Source: Actinomycetospora corticicola
GTDB lineage: Bacteria > Actinomycetota > Actinomycetes > Mycobacteriales > Pseudonocardiaceae
Assembly (NCBI RefSeq): GCF_013409505.1
Contig: NZ_JACCBN010000001.1
Span: 5,332,001 to 5,396,000, forward strand
Length of the DNA stretch: 64,000 nucleotides
Direction: 5' to 3'
Shown: piece by piece, positions 36,206 through 45,507 of the stretch
How positions within the stretch are numbered: position 1 is the first letter of the stretch
How the letters are laid out: each line of letters opens with the position of its first letter
The notes under the pieces: model-generated
The model's database searches: none
What the model was told of the DNA's origin: nothing
Seen by the model: only the letters and a program-made list of their open reading frames with translations
Program-made: the position numbers and the translations under genes

Positions 36206-36631
36206 ATGACCGATGAGGCGGCCGACCTGCGGCGGGCGGTGCAACGTCTCGCGCGCCGACTCCGCGACGAGCGCCCGCGCGGCCCGCTCACGGACGTCCA
36301 GCGGGGAATCCTCGCCCAGATCATGGACCACGGTCCGCAGACCCCCGCCTCGTTGGCTCGTCGTGCGCACACCACGCCGCAGGCGCTGACCCGGCCACTC
36401 TCGACCCTCGTCGAGGCCGGCGTCCTCGAGCGGGCTCCGGATCCTCACGACGGTCGTCAACATATGTTGACGATCTCACGGTCCGGGTGGACGCTCTTGC
36501 GCGAGGACGCCGCGCCCCGGGACGCGTGGCTCGCGGCGGCCCTCGCGGAACTGACCGAGGCCGAGCAGGGGCTGCTCGGCCTCGCCGCCCGCCTGCTCGC
36601 GGGGTTGGCGGAGCGACCGGGAGCGGAGTGA
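36206..36631 (+). CDS. MarR family transcriptional regulator
   Basis: The 141-residue product has the winged-helix core LTDVQRGILAQIMDHGPQTPASLARRAHTTPQALTRPLSTLVEAGVLERAPDPHDGRQHMLTIS, flanked by dimerisation helices. It is followed after 3 nt by the glycosyltransferase gene and presumably controls it. A perfect 20-bp palindrome inside its own coding region (wing segment) could be its operator. Start chosen from promoter spacing. Confidence 0.88.
   Translation: MTDEAADLRRAVQRLARRLRDERPRGPLTDVQRGILAQIMDHGPQTPASLARRAHTTPQALTRPLSTLVEAGVLERAPDPHDGRQHMLTISRSGWTLLREDAAPRDAWLAAALAELTEAEQGLLGLAARLLAGLAERPGAE
36454..36473. promoter_or_regulatory. Perfect 20-bp palindrome inside the marR gene
   Basis: TCGTCAACATATGTTGACGA is its own reverse complement and AT-rich for this genome. 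It encodes part of GRQHMLTIS in the MarR wing. MarR proteins bind palindromes of about this size, so an intragenic operator is plausible but unproven. Confidence 0.45.
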
Positions 36632-36634
36632 GCG

Positions 36635-38419
36635 ATGCGCGGCGAGCGGGGGACCCGGACCTGGTGGCTCGGAGTGGGGGCGGCGACGGCGTTCGCGGTG
36701 GTGGCCGGGGCCTGGGGGATCGCCCGCCAGCCCCTCGAGCCGTACTACGCGGCGTCCGTGCGGTCGATGGCCGGGAGCGGGCACGCGTTCTGGTTCGGGG
36801 CCTTCGACCCTGCCGCCACGCTGACCATGGACAAGCTCCCGGGCGCCTTCTGGGTGCAGGCGCTGGTCGTCGCCGTGGCCGGGCCCTCCACGACGGCGAT
36901 GGTGCTCCCGCAGGTGGTCGCGATGGCCCTGGCGGTGGTGGTTCTCGCCGTCGCGGTGCGGGCGCTGACCGGCAGCCCGGCGGCCGGCGTCGTCGCGGCG
37001 ATGGTCCTCGCCGTGAGCCCGGCAGCGGTCGGGGTCGCGCGGGGCAACGTCGCCGATCCGCTCATGATCCTGCTCCTGGTGACCGCGGCCTGGGCCGTGG
37101 CGCGGGCCCTGCACACCGGGCGTCCGACGCCGTGGCTCGCGGTGGCGGGGCTCGCCGTCGGGCTGGCGTTCCAGGCCAAGATGCTCGCCGCATGGCTGGT
37201 CCTCCCGGCGCTGGCCGTCGCGTTCCTGGTGGCCGCCCCGGTCCCGCTCGGGCGGCGGATCGCCGCCACCGCGGTCGGCGGCGTGGTCACCGCCGTCGTC
37301 TCCTTCGCGTGGATCGCGGCCGTCTCGCTCGTCCCGGCGGGGCAGCGTCCCTGGGTGGACGGGAGCACGGACGACTCCGAGCTCGCGCAGGTCTTCGTCT
37401 ACAACGGGCTGGGTCGGCTGGGCGCGCAGAACCCGCTCCAGGAACTCGCCGGACAGGGACTGGCACTGACGGCGCCGGGCACGGGGGCCGAGGGCCCGTC
37501 GATCGCGCGGCTCCTCGTCGGCGACCTGGGCCGCTCGACGGGCTGGCTGGCCCCGGCGGCCCTGCTCGCGCTCGTCGTCGGGCTGTGGGCGGTCCGCCGG
37601 TCCCCGCGCACCGACCCCCGGCGGGCGGCCTACCTGCTGTTCGGGCTGTGGCTGCTCGTCTACGGGGTCGCGTTCAGCGCCGGCGCGGTGGTCAACGTCT
37701 ACTACGTCGCCACGCTCGCTCCGGCGATCGCGGGGCTGCTCGGGACGGCGTTCGCCCACCTCCTCGAGGTGCGGGGAGGAGCGGGTGCACGCCTGGCGGC
37801 GGGCGCGGCCGTCGTCGTCACGATCGCCTACAGCGCCGTGCTCGTGCTGCGCTCCGAGCACCCGGTGGTGACGCCGGTGGTCGTCGCCGTGCTGCTGGGC
37901 GTGGGGGCGGTCGGCCTGGTGGCCACCGCGCGGCGTGGCGCGCTCGTGACCGCCCTGGTGGCCGTCCTGGTCCTGCCCGTGGCCGCCACCGGCTGGCTGC
38001 TCGCCCTCGGTGGCGGTGCCTTCGACACGCCGTACGAGTCCGTCCGCGAGATCCGGGCCGTGCGGGTGCTCCTGGTGGCGGCGCCGCGCCTGGCCGCGGG
38101 CACCCTGCCCGGGCTGGAGCGGTCGCGGGCCGGGGCCCCGGACCTCATGGCGGTCCAGTCCGCCGCCGTGGCGTCGGTGTTCGCCGCCCCGACCGGCGAC
38201 GAGGTGCTCCCGATCGGCGGCTTCACCGGCATCGGGCCCACGCCCACGCTCGACCAGCTCCGCGCGGACATCGCCGCCGGCCGCTTCCACGTGGTGCTCT
38301 CGTTCCCGAGCACGGATCCCCGGTTCGTGTGGGTCGCAGAGCACTGCCGGGCGCAGCGGTCGCTGGACCCGACCTTCCAGGTGCACGTCTGCGTCCCTGC
38401 CGACGCGACGCGTCCCTGA
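36635..38419 (+). CDS. Glycosyltransferase family 39/YkcB-like integral membrane protein
   Basis: The 594-residue polytopic protein (about 12-13 helices) belongs to the ArnT/PMT_2-like group that uses polyprenyl-phosphate sugars. The first external loop reads LEPYYAASVRSMAGSGHAFWFGAFDPAATLTMDKLPGAFWVQAL, and RGNVADPLMILLLV and LAFQAKMLAAWLVLPAL follow. The C-terminal soluble part contains the YkcB-type stretch TPTLDQLRADIAAGRFHVVLSF. It probably decorates wall polymers or lipids with a sugar. It is translated right after the marR gene. Confidence 0.88.
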   Translation: MRGERGTRTWWLGVGAATAFAVVAGAWGIARQPLEPYYAASVRSMAGSGHAFWFGAFDPAATLTMDKLPGAFWVQALVVAVAGPSTTAMVLPQVVAMALAVVVLAVAVRALTGSPAAGVVAAMVLAVSPAAVGVARGNVADPLMILLLVTAAWAVARALHTGRPTPWLAVAGLAVGLAFQAKMLAAWLVLPALAVAFLVAAPVPLGRRIAATAVGGVVTAVVSFAWIAAVSLVPAGQRPWVDGSTDDSELAQVFVYNGLGRLGAQNPLQELAGQGLALTAPGTGAEGPSIARLLVGDLGRSTGWLAPAALLALVVGLWAVRRSPRTDPRRAAYLLFGLWLLVYGVAFSAGAVVNVYYVATLAPAIAGLLGTAFAHLLEVRGGAGARLAAGAAVVVTIAYSAVLVLRSEHPVVTPVVVAVLLGVGAVGLVATARRGALVTALVAVLVLPVAATGWLLALGGGAFDTPYESVREIRAVRVLLVAAPRLAAGTLPGLERSRAGAPDLMAVQSAAVASVFAAPTGDEVLPIGGFTGIGPTPTLDQLRADIAAGRFHVVLSFPSTDPRFVWVAEHCRAQRSLDPTFQVHVCVPADATRP

Positions 38420-38420
38420 C

Positions 38421-39050
38421 TCACCCGAACAGCGCGGCGAGCAGCGCCGGGACCGCGGCGGCCGCGGCCGGCGCGTGGCGCGCGGTGGCGAGCCGCAGCC
38501 CGTCGTCAGGTGGGGCGCCCGGCGGTGAGAGCCAGCGGTCGAGCAGGTCCGGCGTCATCTCCGGGTGGAACTGCACCCCCGCCCAGCGGCCGTGGCGGAA
38601 GGCGGCGACGCCGGCGTCGTCGGTCGCGAGGATCTCCGTTCCCGACGGCGGGTCGAGCTGGTCGGCGTGCCAGGAGAACCAGGGTCCGGGCGCGATGCGC
38701 GCGTCGTGCGGGACGACCGGGAACCAGCCCACGCGGGGTTCGTCGAGGTGCCGGATCGAACCGCCGAGCACCTCGGCGACGAGCTGGGCGCCGAAGCAGA
38801 TGCCGAGCACGCGGGCCCCGGCGTCGTGGGCCGTCGTCAGGAAGCGCCGCTCCCGGTCGATCCAGTCCATCGCCGAGCGCGGCCACGGGGCGCCGAGGAC
38901 GACGACGAGGTCGTACGACGACGGGTCGGGGAAGACGGCGTCGGTGTCCGGCAGCGCGGTGAACCAGGTGACGTCGCCGAACTCGGGGCGGCCCTCGAGA
39001 CAGCCGAGGCCCGCGACGGCGTCGTGCCCGACGACGAGGGTCCGGGTCAC
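38421..39050 (-). CDS. Class I glutamine amidotransferase-like protein
   Basis: The 209-residue product has the GATase fold with the nucleophile elbow VLGICFGAQLVAEVLGG (Cys near residue 94) and the catalytic His-Glu region WAGVQFHPEMTPD. An early VVVLGAPWPRSAMDWIDRE motif is also present. It resembles stand-alone GMP-synthase-like amidotransferases that act on gamma-glutamyl compounds; the substrate is unknown. It overlaps the upstream marR gene by 4 bp (GTGA). Confidence 0.88.
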   Translation of the reverse strand: MTRTLVVGHDAVAGLGCLEGRPEFGDVTWFTALPDTDAVFPDPSSYDLVVVLGAPWPRSAMDWIDRERRFLTTAHDAGARVLGICFGAQLVAEVLGGSIRHLDEPRVGWFPVVPHDARIAPGPWFSWHADQLDPPSGTEILATDDAGVAAFRHGRWAGVQFHPEMTPDLLDRWLSPPGAPPDDGLRLATARHAPAAAAAVPALLAALFG

Positions 39051-39508
39051 GACGGCAGGTCCCGGTAGCCGGGGTGGACCCCGGCGGTGAGGCCCTCGGC
39101 GGCCGCCACCCGGCCGAGGAGGGACGCCAGGGAGCGTCGTTCGTCGGCGTCGAGGCTGCTCAGGAGGGCGTCCTCGTGCTCGGCGGCCAGGCGCCCGAGG
39201 TCGCGCACCAGCTCCTCGCCCGCGGCCGTGAGGTGCACGGCGTACAGCCGCCGGTCGCCGGGGTTGCGGCGCCGCTCGAGCACCCCACGCGCCTCCAGGG
39301 CGTCCACCAGCGCGACGAGCCGGGTGGCCGGTGTCCCGAGCCGCCCGGCGAGCGCCTGCTGGCTGCGACCCGGCTCCCGGGCGACCGCGCGGAGCAGGCC
39401 GGCCTGGGGCGGGGTCAGGTCGAGGTCCGCCACCCGCTCGCCGAAGCGGCGTGCGGCGTGGGTGCCGAGCTGGGTGAGGAGGAAGGCGGCTCCGGAGGGG
39501 CGGTCCAC
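39047..39508 (-). CDS. MarR family transcriptional regulator
   Basis: The 153-residue product has the MarR core LTPPQAGLLRAVAREPGRSQQALAGRLGTPATRLVALVDALEARGVLERRRNPGDRRLYAVHLT with C-terminal dimer helices. The frame opens at 39532, but GTG at 39508 lies 7 nt from a TATCGT box and is preferred. It is operonic with the amidotransferase and divergent from a membrane-protein/oxidoreductase pair, which it may control. Confidence 0.88.
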   Translation of the reverse strand: MDRPSGAAFLLTQLGTHAARRFGERVADLDLTPPQAGLLRAVAREPGRSQQALAGRLGTPATRLVALVDALEARGVLERRRNPGDRRLYAVHLTAAGEELVRDLGRLAAEHEDALLSSLDADERRSLASLLGRVAAAEGLTAGVHPGYRDLPS

Positions 39509-39515
39509 GCGCCGG

Positions 39516-39521
39516 ACGATA
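39516..39521 (-). promoter_or_regulatory. -10 box (TATCGT, minus strand), leaderless promoter of marR
   Basis: It ends 7 nt before the minus-strand GTG at 39508. The divergent 82-bp gap also holds a consensus TTGACA (39526-39531, plus strand) in an AT-rich patch with repeated TGACAA(A/C)C. Confidence 0.5.
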
Positions 39522-39590
39522 GCTCTTGACAAACAATGCAGATGGAAGACGATGACAACCTGTAACGATTACCTCGTCGGAAGAGTCGTC

Positions 39591-40265
39591 ATGTCCACTC
39601 CACACACCCGCCGCGGCGGCCCACCCCTCCTCGCGCCGGCCCTGGCCTGGGTCGCCCTCACCGTCGCCGCCGCGGTGCTGCACCCCGGGACACGGCCGTC
39701 CGCCGACCCGGCGACGACGCTGACGCTGCTGGCCGACCATCCGGTGTCCGCCCAGCTCTCCGCCCTCGTGCTGCTCGCGTCCGCGGCGCCGTTCGCGGTG
39801 TGGGTCGGCGCCGTCCACCACCGGCTCGGGCGACTCGGCCTCCGGGTCGCCGGGCCGACCCTGGGTCTGGCCGGAGGGTTGCTCGCGGCAGCGGCCCTGG
39901 CCCTGTCCGGTGCAGCGCAGTGGGCGGCCGTCGCCGCCGCCGTGCCGGGCGGCGAGGCCGCCGTCACGGGGCTGAACGCCCTGTCGTTCGCGCTCGGCGG
40001 CCCGACCTTCGCGGTGATGTTCGGGCTGCTCATGGCCGGGGTGTCGGTGCCGACCCTGCTCGCGAGCGTCGTGCCGCGCGGCCTGGCGTGGGCCGGGCTC
40101 GTGCTCGCGGCGGTCGCCGTCGTGGCCGTGGTCGGTCTCGCCGTGCCGCCGCTGCAGTACCTGCTGCCGGTCGTGCGCTTCGGCGGGCTGCTCTGGCTGG
40201 TGTGGTTCTCGGCCGTGCTGCCGGTGAGCCGCCGCCGGGTGGCCGACCCCGAGCTCGTCGCGTGA
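39591..40265 (+). CDS. Polytopic membrane protein, DUF4386-like
   Basis: The 224-residue product has about six membrane helices (ALAWVALTVAAAVLHPG, AQLSALVLLASAAPFAVWVGAVHHRLGRLG, TLGLAGGLLAAAALALSGAAQWAAVAAAV and others), resembling the DUF4386 family. Function unknown. ATG at 39591. It overlaps the next gene by 4 bp (GTGA), so the two act as a unit, probably under the divergent MarR. Confidence 0.75.
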   Translation: MSTPHTRRGGPPLLAPALAWVALTVAAAVLHPGTRPSADPATTLTLLADHPVSAQLSALVLLASAAPFAVWVGAVHHRLGRLGLRVAGPTLGLAGGLLAAAALALSGAAQWAAVAAAVPGGEAAVTGLNALSFALGGPTFAVMFGLLMAGVSVPTLLASVVPRGLAWAGLVLAAVAVVAVVGLAVPPLQYLLPVVRFGGLLWLVWFSAVLPVSRRRVADPELVA

Positions 40266-41095
40266 TCGCGGTCGTGGGCGCGACCGGCCACGTGGGCGGG
40301 GAGGTGGTCGCGCAGCTCGCGGCGACGGGCGTGCCGGTCCGGGCCCTGACCCGCCGTCCGGACGGCTGGACCGGCCCGGCGGTCGAGGTGGCCGACGTCG
40401 CCGCATTCGGGGCCTTCGCCGGAGCCCGCGCGGCCTTCCTCATGACGGCCGAGCCGATCGTCCCCGGTGGGCGCCCCGAGGTGCTCGGGTCACTGGTCCG
40501 TGCCGCCGTGGACGCGGGGGTGGAGCAGCTGGTGCTGCTGAGCGTGTTCAGCGGATCCGCGGGCGACGACGTCCTCGGCTACTGGAACGCCGCCTGCGAG
40601 ACCCTCGTGGTCGACAGCGGCGTGCCGTGGACGCTGCTCCGCCCCGGGCGGTTCTTCTCCAACGCGCTGGCGTGGGCCCGGTTCGTGGGCGACGGCTCCG
40701 TGCCGGTCGGGTTCGCGCGCCGGGCGGCCGCGGGGATCGACCCGGCGGACGTCGCGGCGGTGGCGGTGCGGGGGTTGACCGGCGACCTCGTCGGCGCGGC
40801 GCCCCGGCTGACCGGCCCCGAGTCGCTCACGCCGCTCGAGGAGCTGCGGGTCCTCGGCGAGGTGCTGGGGCGTCCGCTCACCGCCTGCGAGATCGACCCC
40901 GACGCCGTCGCCCGCGGCATGCTCGCCGGCGGGACCGCACCCGAGGTGGTGGACGCCGTCGTGGCGCGCACGCTGCACGACGACGAGGGTGCCGAGCCGC
41001 TCCCGGCCGTGCGCACCCTGCTGGGCCGCGAGCCGCGGCGGTTCGCCGACTGGGCGCGGGCGCACGCAACGGCGTTCGCGACCCCTGCCGACTGA
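40262..41095 (+). CDS. NmrA-like NAD(P)-binding oxidoreductase
   Basis: The 277-residue SDR-like product has the dinucleotide motif VVGATGHVGGEVVAQLAATG (GxxGxxG) and the LTRRP phosphate-binding turn. NmrA-type features are YWNAACETLVVDSGVPWTLLRPGRFFSN and DPADVAAVAVRGLTG. There is no classical YxxxK, as in NmrA/atypical SDRs, which can be sensors or quinone/azo reductases. Coupled to the preceding membrane protein. Confidence 0.9.
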   Translation: MIAVVGATGHVGGEVVAQLAATGVPVRALTRRPDGWTGPAVEVADVAAFGAFAGARAAFLMTAEPIVPGGRPEVLGSLVRAAVDAGVEQLVLLSVFSGSAGDDVLGYWNAACETLVVDSGVPWTLLRPGRFFSNALAWARFVGDGSVPVGFARRAAAGIDPADVAAVAVRGLTGDLVGAAPRLTGPESLTPLEELRVLGEVLGRPLTACEIDPDAVARGMLAGGTAPEVVDAVVARTLHDDEGAEPLPAVRTLLGREPRRFADWARAHATAFATPAD

Positions 41096-41456
41096 GCGCA
41101 CGGCCGCTCCGGACGGTGCCGGGCGCGTGCAACATCTGCTCGTGGGCCACCGAAACACCCGATCCGGCGTTTCTCCGGTAGCGAACGCCTTCCCGGAACA
41201 GCGGTGGACCGGGCATCGTTGGACCGAGCACGGTCGCGACTGGCGGCCGTGCGAGCAGAATCGGGCATCCCGGTTCGACGTGGCTGGCGTCACGGTGCGG
41301 CAACCGCCGACACCGGATGGTGTCGGTCCCGGCGACTAGGATGGGTCGTACGGTGCTCGGTCACGGTGTGAGCATCAGCCAGGGTCCGCGGGCCCGTCGT
41401 CGGTGACGACGGGGGAGTGCGCGGGTGTCCGCCGGCGCAGCAGTCAGGAGTGACGA
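41096..41456. other. 361-bp clpC upstream region, no gene
   Basis: No open frame here looks coding. Visible elements are the inverted pair GGCGTT (41166-41171) and AACGCC (41184-41189), a possible -10 TAGGAT (41337-41342) and the ribosome site AGGAGTGACG before clpC. I looked for a ClgR-type site and found no convincing match. Confidence 0.5.
41337..41342 (+). promoter_or_regulatory. Putative -10 box (TAGGAT) for clpC
   Basis: It would give a leader of about 108 nt. There is no good -35 match at the usual distance, so the sigma factor is uncertain. Confidence 0.35.
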
Positions 41457-43997
41457 ATGTTCGAGAGGTTCACCGACCGCGCGAGGCGGGTGGTCGTCCT
41501 GGCCCAAGAAGAGGCCCGGATGCTCAACCACAACTACATCGGGACCGAGCACATCCTGCTCGGACTGATCCACGAGGGCGAGGGCGTCGCCGCCAAGGCC
41601 CTCGAGTCGCTGGGCATCGCCCTGGAGGGCGTGCGCCAGCAGGTCGAGGAGATCATCGGCCAGGGTCAGCAGGCCCCCTCGGGGCACATCCCGTTCACCC
41701 CGCGCGCCAAGAAGGTGCTGGAGCTGTCGCTGCGCGAGGCGCTGCAGCTCGGCCACAACTACATCGGCACCGAGCACATCCTGCTCGGGCTGATCCGTGA
41801 GGGCGAGGGCGTCGCCGCCCAGGTCCTCGTCAAGCTCGGCGCGGACCTCAACCGCGTGCGCCAGCAGGTGCTGCAGCTGCTCTCGGGCTACCAGGGCAAG
41901 GAGCCCGCGGAGTCCGGCGGCCAGCGCGGCGAGGGCACGCCGTCGTCGTCGCTCGTGCTCGACCAGTTCGGTCGCAACCTCACCCAGTCCGCCCGCGAGG
42001 GCAAGCTGGACCCGGTCATCGGCCGGGAGAAGGAGATCGAGCGGGTCATGCAGGTCCTCTCCCGGAGGACCAAGAACAACCCGGTCCTCATCGGGGAGCC
42101 CGGCGTCGGCAAGACCGCCGTCGTCGAGGGCCTCGGTCAGGCCATCGTCAAGGGCGAGGTCCCCGAGACGCTGAAGGACAAGCAGCTCTACACGCTCGAC
42201 CTCGGGTCGCTCGTGGCGGGCTCGCGCTACCGCGGTGACTTCGAGGAGCGCCTGAAGAAGGTCCTCAAGGAGATCCGCACCCGCGGCGACATCATCCTGT
42301 TCATCGACGAGCTCCACACCCTCGTGGGTGCCGGTGCCGCCGAGGGCGCGATCGACGCCGCCTCGATCCTCAAGCCGATGCTGGCCCGCGGTGAGCTGCA
42401 GACCATCGGTGCGACGACGCTCGACGAGTACCGCAAGCACGTCGAGAAGGACGCCGCGCTCGAGCGCCGCTTCCAGCCGATCCAGGTGGGCGAGCCCTCG
42501 GTGGCGCACTCCATCGAGATCCTCAAGGGCCTGCGGGACCGGTACGAGGCGCACCACCGCGTCTCGATCACCGACCCGGCGCTGGTCGCGGCGGCCACCC
42601 TGGCCGACCGCTACATCAACGACCGGTTCCTCCCGGACAAGGCGATCGACCTGATCGACGAGGCCGGCGCCCGCATGCGCATCCGCCGGATGACCGCGCC
42701 GCCGGACCTGCGCGAGTTCGACGAGAAGATCTCCGACGTCCGTCGCGAGAAGGAATCGGCGATCGACGCGCAGGACTTCGAGAAGGCCGCGCGCCTGCGC
42801 GACGAGGAGAAGCAGCTCCTCGGCCAGAAGTCCGAGCGCGAGAAGCAGTGGAAGTCCGGTGACCTCGACGTCGTCGCCGAGGTGGACGACGAGCTGATCG
42901 CCGAGGTGCTGGCCAACTGGACCGGCATCCCCGTCTTCAAGCTCACCGAGGAGGAGACGACCCGTCTGCTCCGCATGGAGGACGAGCTCCACAAGCGGAT
43001 CATCGGACAGGAGGAGGCCGTCCGTTCGGTCTCCCAGTCGATGCGCCGTACGCGGGCCGGCCTCAAGGACCCGAAGCGTCCGTCGGGGTCGTTCATCTTC
43101 GCGGGGCCCTCGGGCGTCGGGAAGACGGAGCTGACCAAGGCGCTCGCCGAGTTCCTGTTCGGTGACGACGACGCGCTCGTCCAGATCGACATGGGCGAGT
43201 TCCACGACCGCTACACCGCCTCGCGGCTCTTCGGTGCCCCTCCCGGGTACGTCGGCTACGAGGAGGGCGGCCAGCTCACCGAGAAGGTGCGCCGCAAGCC
43301 GTTCTCGGTGGTCCTCTTCGACGAGATCGAGAAGGCCCACTCGGAGGTCTACAACACCCTCCTGCAGGTGCTCGAGGACGGCCGCCTGACCGATGGCCAG
43401 GGTCGGGTCGTCGACTTCAAGAACACGGTCATCGTGTTCACGTCGAACCTCGGCACGCAGGACATCTCGAAGGCCGTGGGCCTGGGCTTCCAGTCCGGCG
43501 CCGACACGTCGTCGAACTACGAGCGCATGAAGAACAAGGTCACGGACGAGCTGAAGAAGCACTTCCGTCCCGAGTTCCTCAACCGCATCGACGACATCGT
43601 CGTGTTCCACCAGCTGCGTGAGAACGAGATCGTGCAGATGGTCGACCTGATGATCGGTCGCACCGAGAAGCAGCTGCAGAACAAGGACATGTCCATCGAG
43701 CTGACCGACACCGCGAAGAAGCTGCTCGCCCAGCGCGGCTTCGACCCGGTGCTCGGTGCCCGCCCGCTGCGTCGCACGATCCAGCGGGAGATCGAGGACC
43801 AGCTCTCGGAGAAGATCCTGTTCGGGGAGATCGAGCCCGGCCAGATCGTGCTCGTCGACGTCGAGGGCTGGACCCCCGAGCTCGACGACAAGGGCGTCAC
43901 CAGGCCCGCTCCGGAGTCGGCCAAGTTCACCTTCCGGGGCGAGCCCAAGCCCACCCCGGTGCCGGACACCCCCGAGGTCGCGACGGCCTCGGAGTAG
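41457..43997 (+). CDS. clpC: ATP-dependent Clp protease ATP-binding subunit ClpC
   Basis: This AAA+ unfoldase feeds substrates to ClpP1P2. The 846-residue product has two Clp_N repeats (starting [36 protein letters not shown]), Walker [11 protein letters not shown] near residue 213, and a UVR/M-domain coiled coil (about 425-465). The second AAA+ domain has GPSGVGKTE near residue 549, and a ClpP-docking type C-terminal region follows. Length and order match mycobacterial ClpC1. The ATG follows AGGAGTGACG. The nearby lone Clp_N protein (14784-15395) could share its partners. Confidence 0.98.
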   Translation: MFERFTDRARRVVVLAQEEARMLNHNYIGTEHILLGLIHEGEGVAAKALESLGIALEGVRQQVEEIIGQGQQAPSGHIPFTPRAKKVLELSLREALQLGHNYIGTEHILLGLIREGEGVAAQVLVKLGADLNRVRQQVLQLLSGYQGKEPAESGGQRGEGTPSSSLVLDQFGRNLTQSAREGKLDPVIGREKEIERVMQVLSRRTKNNPVLIGEPGVGKTAVVEGLGQAIVKGEVPETLKDKQLYTLDLGSLVAGSRYRGDFEERLKKVLKEIRTRGDIILFIDELHTLVGAGAAEGAIDAASILKPMLARGELQTIGATTLDEYRKHVEKDAALERRFQPIQVGEPSVAHSIEILKGLRDRYEAHHRVSITDPALVAAATLADRYINDRFLPDKAIDLIDEAGARMRIRRMTAPPDLREFDEKISDVRREKESAIDAQDFEKAARLRDEEKQLLGQKSEREKQWKSGDLDVVAEVDDELIAEVLANWTGIPVFKLTEEETTRLLRMEDELHKRIIGQEEAVRSVSQSMRRTRAGLKDPKRPSGSFIFAGPSGVGKTELTKALAEFLFGDDDALVQIDMGEFHDRYTASRLFGAPPGYVGYEEGGQLTEKVRRKPFSVVLFDEIEKAHSEVYNTLLQVLEDGRLTDGQGRVVDFKNTVIVFTSNLGTQDISKAVGLGFQSGADTSSNYERMKNKVTDELKKHFRPEFLNRIDDIVVFHQLRENEIVQMVDLMIGRTEKQLQNKDMSIELTDTAKKLLAQRGFDPVLGARPLRRTIQREIEDQLSEKILFGEIEPGQIVLVDVEGWTPELDDKGVTRPAPESAKFTFRGEPKPTPVPDTPEVATASE

Positions 43998-44012
43998 TCC
44001 TCCCGCACGGCA

Positions 44013-44043
44013 CGCCCCGGTCGCCTTCGTGGTGGCCGGGGCG
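44013..44043. terminator. clpC terminator hairpin
   Basis: Arms CGCCCCGG (44013-44020) and CCGGGGCG (44036-44043) are perfect and extend inward through wobble pairs to 13 bp. It begins 16 nt after the clpC stop. Confidence 0.75.
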
Positions 44044-44092
44044 TTCGTGTGTCCGGCGTTCGTGTGCGCGGAGCAGCGGGCACAGGTCTGGC

Positions 44093-44515
44093 ATGACCGC
44101 ACCCACGAGCACGGAGGCGCAGGTCGTCGAGACCTTCCTCGCCGCACTCGCCCGGCTCGACGTCGAGGCGGTGGGGGAGCTGCTCGACCCCGACGTCGTC
44201 TACCAGAACGTCTCCCTGCCGGCCGCCCACGGGCGTGCGGCCACCCTACGCGTCCTCGGCTCGATGGCCCGCCCGCTCACCGGGTTCGAGATCCACACCC
44301 ACCGGCTCGCCGCGACCGGGTCGACGGTGCTGACCGAACGGACGGACGTGGCGATCGCGGGCCGCGTCCGGATCGCCTTCTGGGTGTGCGGCACGTTCGA
44401 GGTCCGCGACGGCCGGATCACCCTGTGGCGCGACTACTTCGACTGGGCCGACGTCACCCGCGCCGCCGTGACCGGCATGGTGCGTGGCGCCTGGGCCGCC
44501 CTGCGCCGCCGCTGA
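44093..44515 (+). CDS. Limonene-1,2-epoxide hydrolase-family protein
   Basis: The 140-residue NTF2-like product has all polar active-site positions of the limonene epoxide hydrolase family: Tyr37 and Asn39 (VVYQNV), Arg83 and Asp85 (TERTDVAI) and the Asp in LWRDYFDW (about 114-117). Such enzymes open epoxides by direct water attack, and the mycobacterial homologue EphG acts on lipid/sterol epoxides. The substrate here is unknown. It is convergent with the DedA-like gene (1-bp gap). Confidence 0.88.
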   Translation: MTAPTSTEAQVVETFLAALARLDVEAVGELLDPDVVYQNVSLPAAHGRAATLRVLGSMARPLTGFEIHTHRLAATGSTVLTERTDVAIAGRVRIAFWVCGTFEVRDGRITLWRDYFDWADVTRAAVTGMVRGAWAALRRR

Positions 44516-44516
44516 T

Positions 44517-45377
44517 TCAGCGCTTCGCGGCAGCCTTCTGCTTCTTGTTCTGCGCCCGCCCGGCCTGGAACGCGATGAGGACCGCGATGGACAGCGTGAT
44601 CCACAGGGCGTACCGGTCGACCAGGAGCACCACGTCGACCGCGGACTGGCCGAGCGTGTAGCCCAGGCCCGCGACCAACTCGGTCATCAGGCCCGCACCG
44701 ATGATGCTGGCCAGGAGGAACCCGACGAGGGACAGCCCGGCCAGCCCGGCGAGCAGGTAGACCAGCACCGACGGGACGCCGGGCAGGGCCGCAGCGATGA
44801 CCAGCAGGAACATCGCCCACAGCGGCCAGGACCGCACCCGCTCCACGAACCGCTGCGCGCGGTCGGTCGGCACGAACAGCTTCACGCCCTTGGCGCCCCA
44901 GCGTCGACCGGCCCACCACCACAGCCAGTCGAACTTCGCCTTCCCGACGATGCCCGCGACGATCACCAGCCACAGGTCCGCCTGACCGATCCGCGCGAAG
45001 GCGGACCCGGCACCGATCGCCGAGGAGCTGCCGGTGACGGCGGCCAGCAGGGTGGGGTGGGACGCCAGGAGGAACGGCCGGATCGGCAGGGTGGCCAGAC
45101 CGAGCACGAGGGCCCCGACGAGGCAGCCCATGAGCACCTTGTCGGCCCGCGGCATCGGGCTCTCCCACGGGCGCATGTCCCGCCACTGCTGCTTGGCGGC
45201 CTCGATCTCCTCCGGGGAGTACTCCCGGCGCCACCGCGAGCGGCGCTTCACGGGCTCGGTCGGGCGCTCGGTCCCGCCGGAGGTCGGCTCGGGGGCGGTG
45301 TCGGGCGCGGTCGGCGCCTCGTCCCGGTCGGACACGTCGCCCCCCCGATCCCGCGGCGGCCCGTCCGCCGTCGGCAT
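44517..45377 (-). CDS. DedA/VTT-like integral membrane protein
   Basis: The 286-residue product has a disordered cytoplasmic N-terminus and about six helices. The VTT-type core reads DLWLVIVAGIVGKAKFDWLWWWAGRRWGAKGVKLF and AALPGVPSVLVYLLAGLAGLSLVGFLLASIIGAGLMTELVAGLGYTLGQ, followed by a basic tail. DedA proteins are lipid scramblase/flippase-like. A TACTGT box lies only 2 nt before the ATG at 45377, so GTG at 45335 (VSDRDEAPTAP) may be the true start. Confidence 0.78.
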   Translation of the reverse strand: MPTADGPPRDRGGDVSDRDEAPTAPDTAPEPTSGGTERPTEPVKRRSRWRREYSPEEIEAAKQQWRDMRPWESPMPRADKVLMGCLVGALVLGLATLPIRPFLLASHPTLLAAVTGSSSAIGAGSAFARIGQADLWLVIVAGIVGKAKFDWLWWWAGRRWGAKGVKLFVPTDRAQRFVERVRSWPLWAMFLLVIAAALPGVPSVLVYLLAGLAGLSLVGFLLASIIGAGLMTELVAGLGYTLGQSAVDVVLLVDRYALWITLSIAVLIAFQAGRAQNKKQKAAAKR

Positions 45378-45507
45378 GAACAGTAGCGGACGGGCGTTTC
45401 ATACGCGTGTGTCGTGATCGTCCACCGGCGACTGGTGGGCGTTGCCCGGCGCACCCTGACCAGGGACCCGACCGGACCGCGTGCGTGCCGCAGGACCGCG
45501 TGCCGCG

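Noticed and set aside
41166-41189. ClgR operator upstream of clpC
   Set aside because: GGCGTT-N12-AACGCC is symmetric, but it does not match the ClgR consensus as I know it. Kept only as an unassigned inverted repeat.
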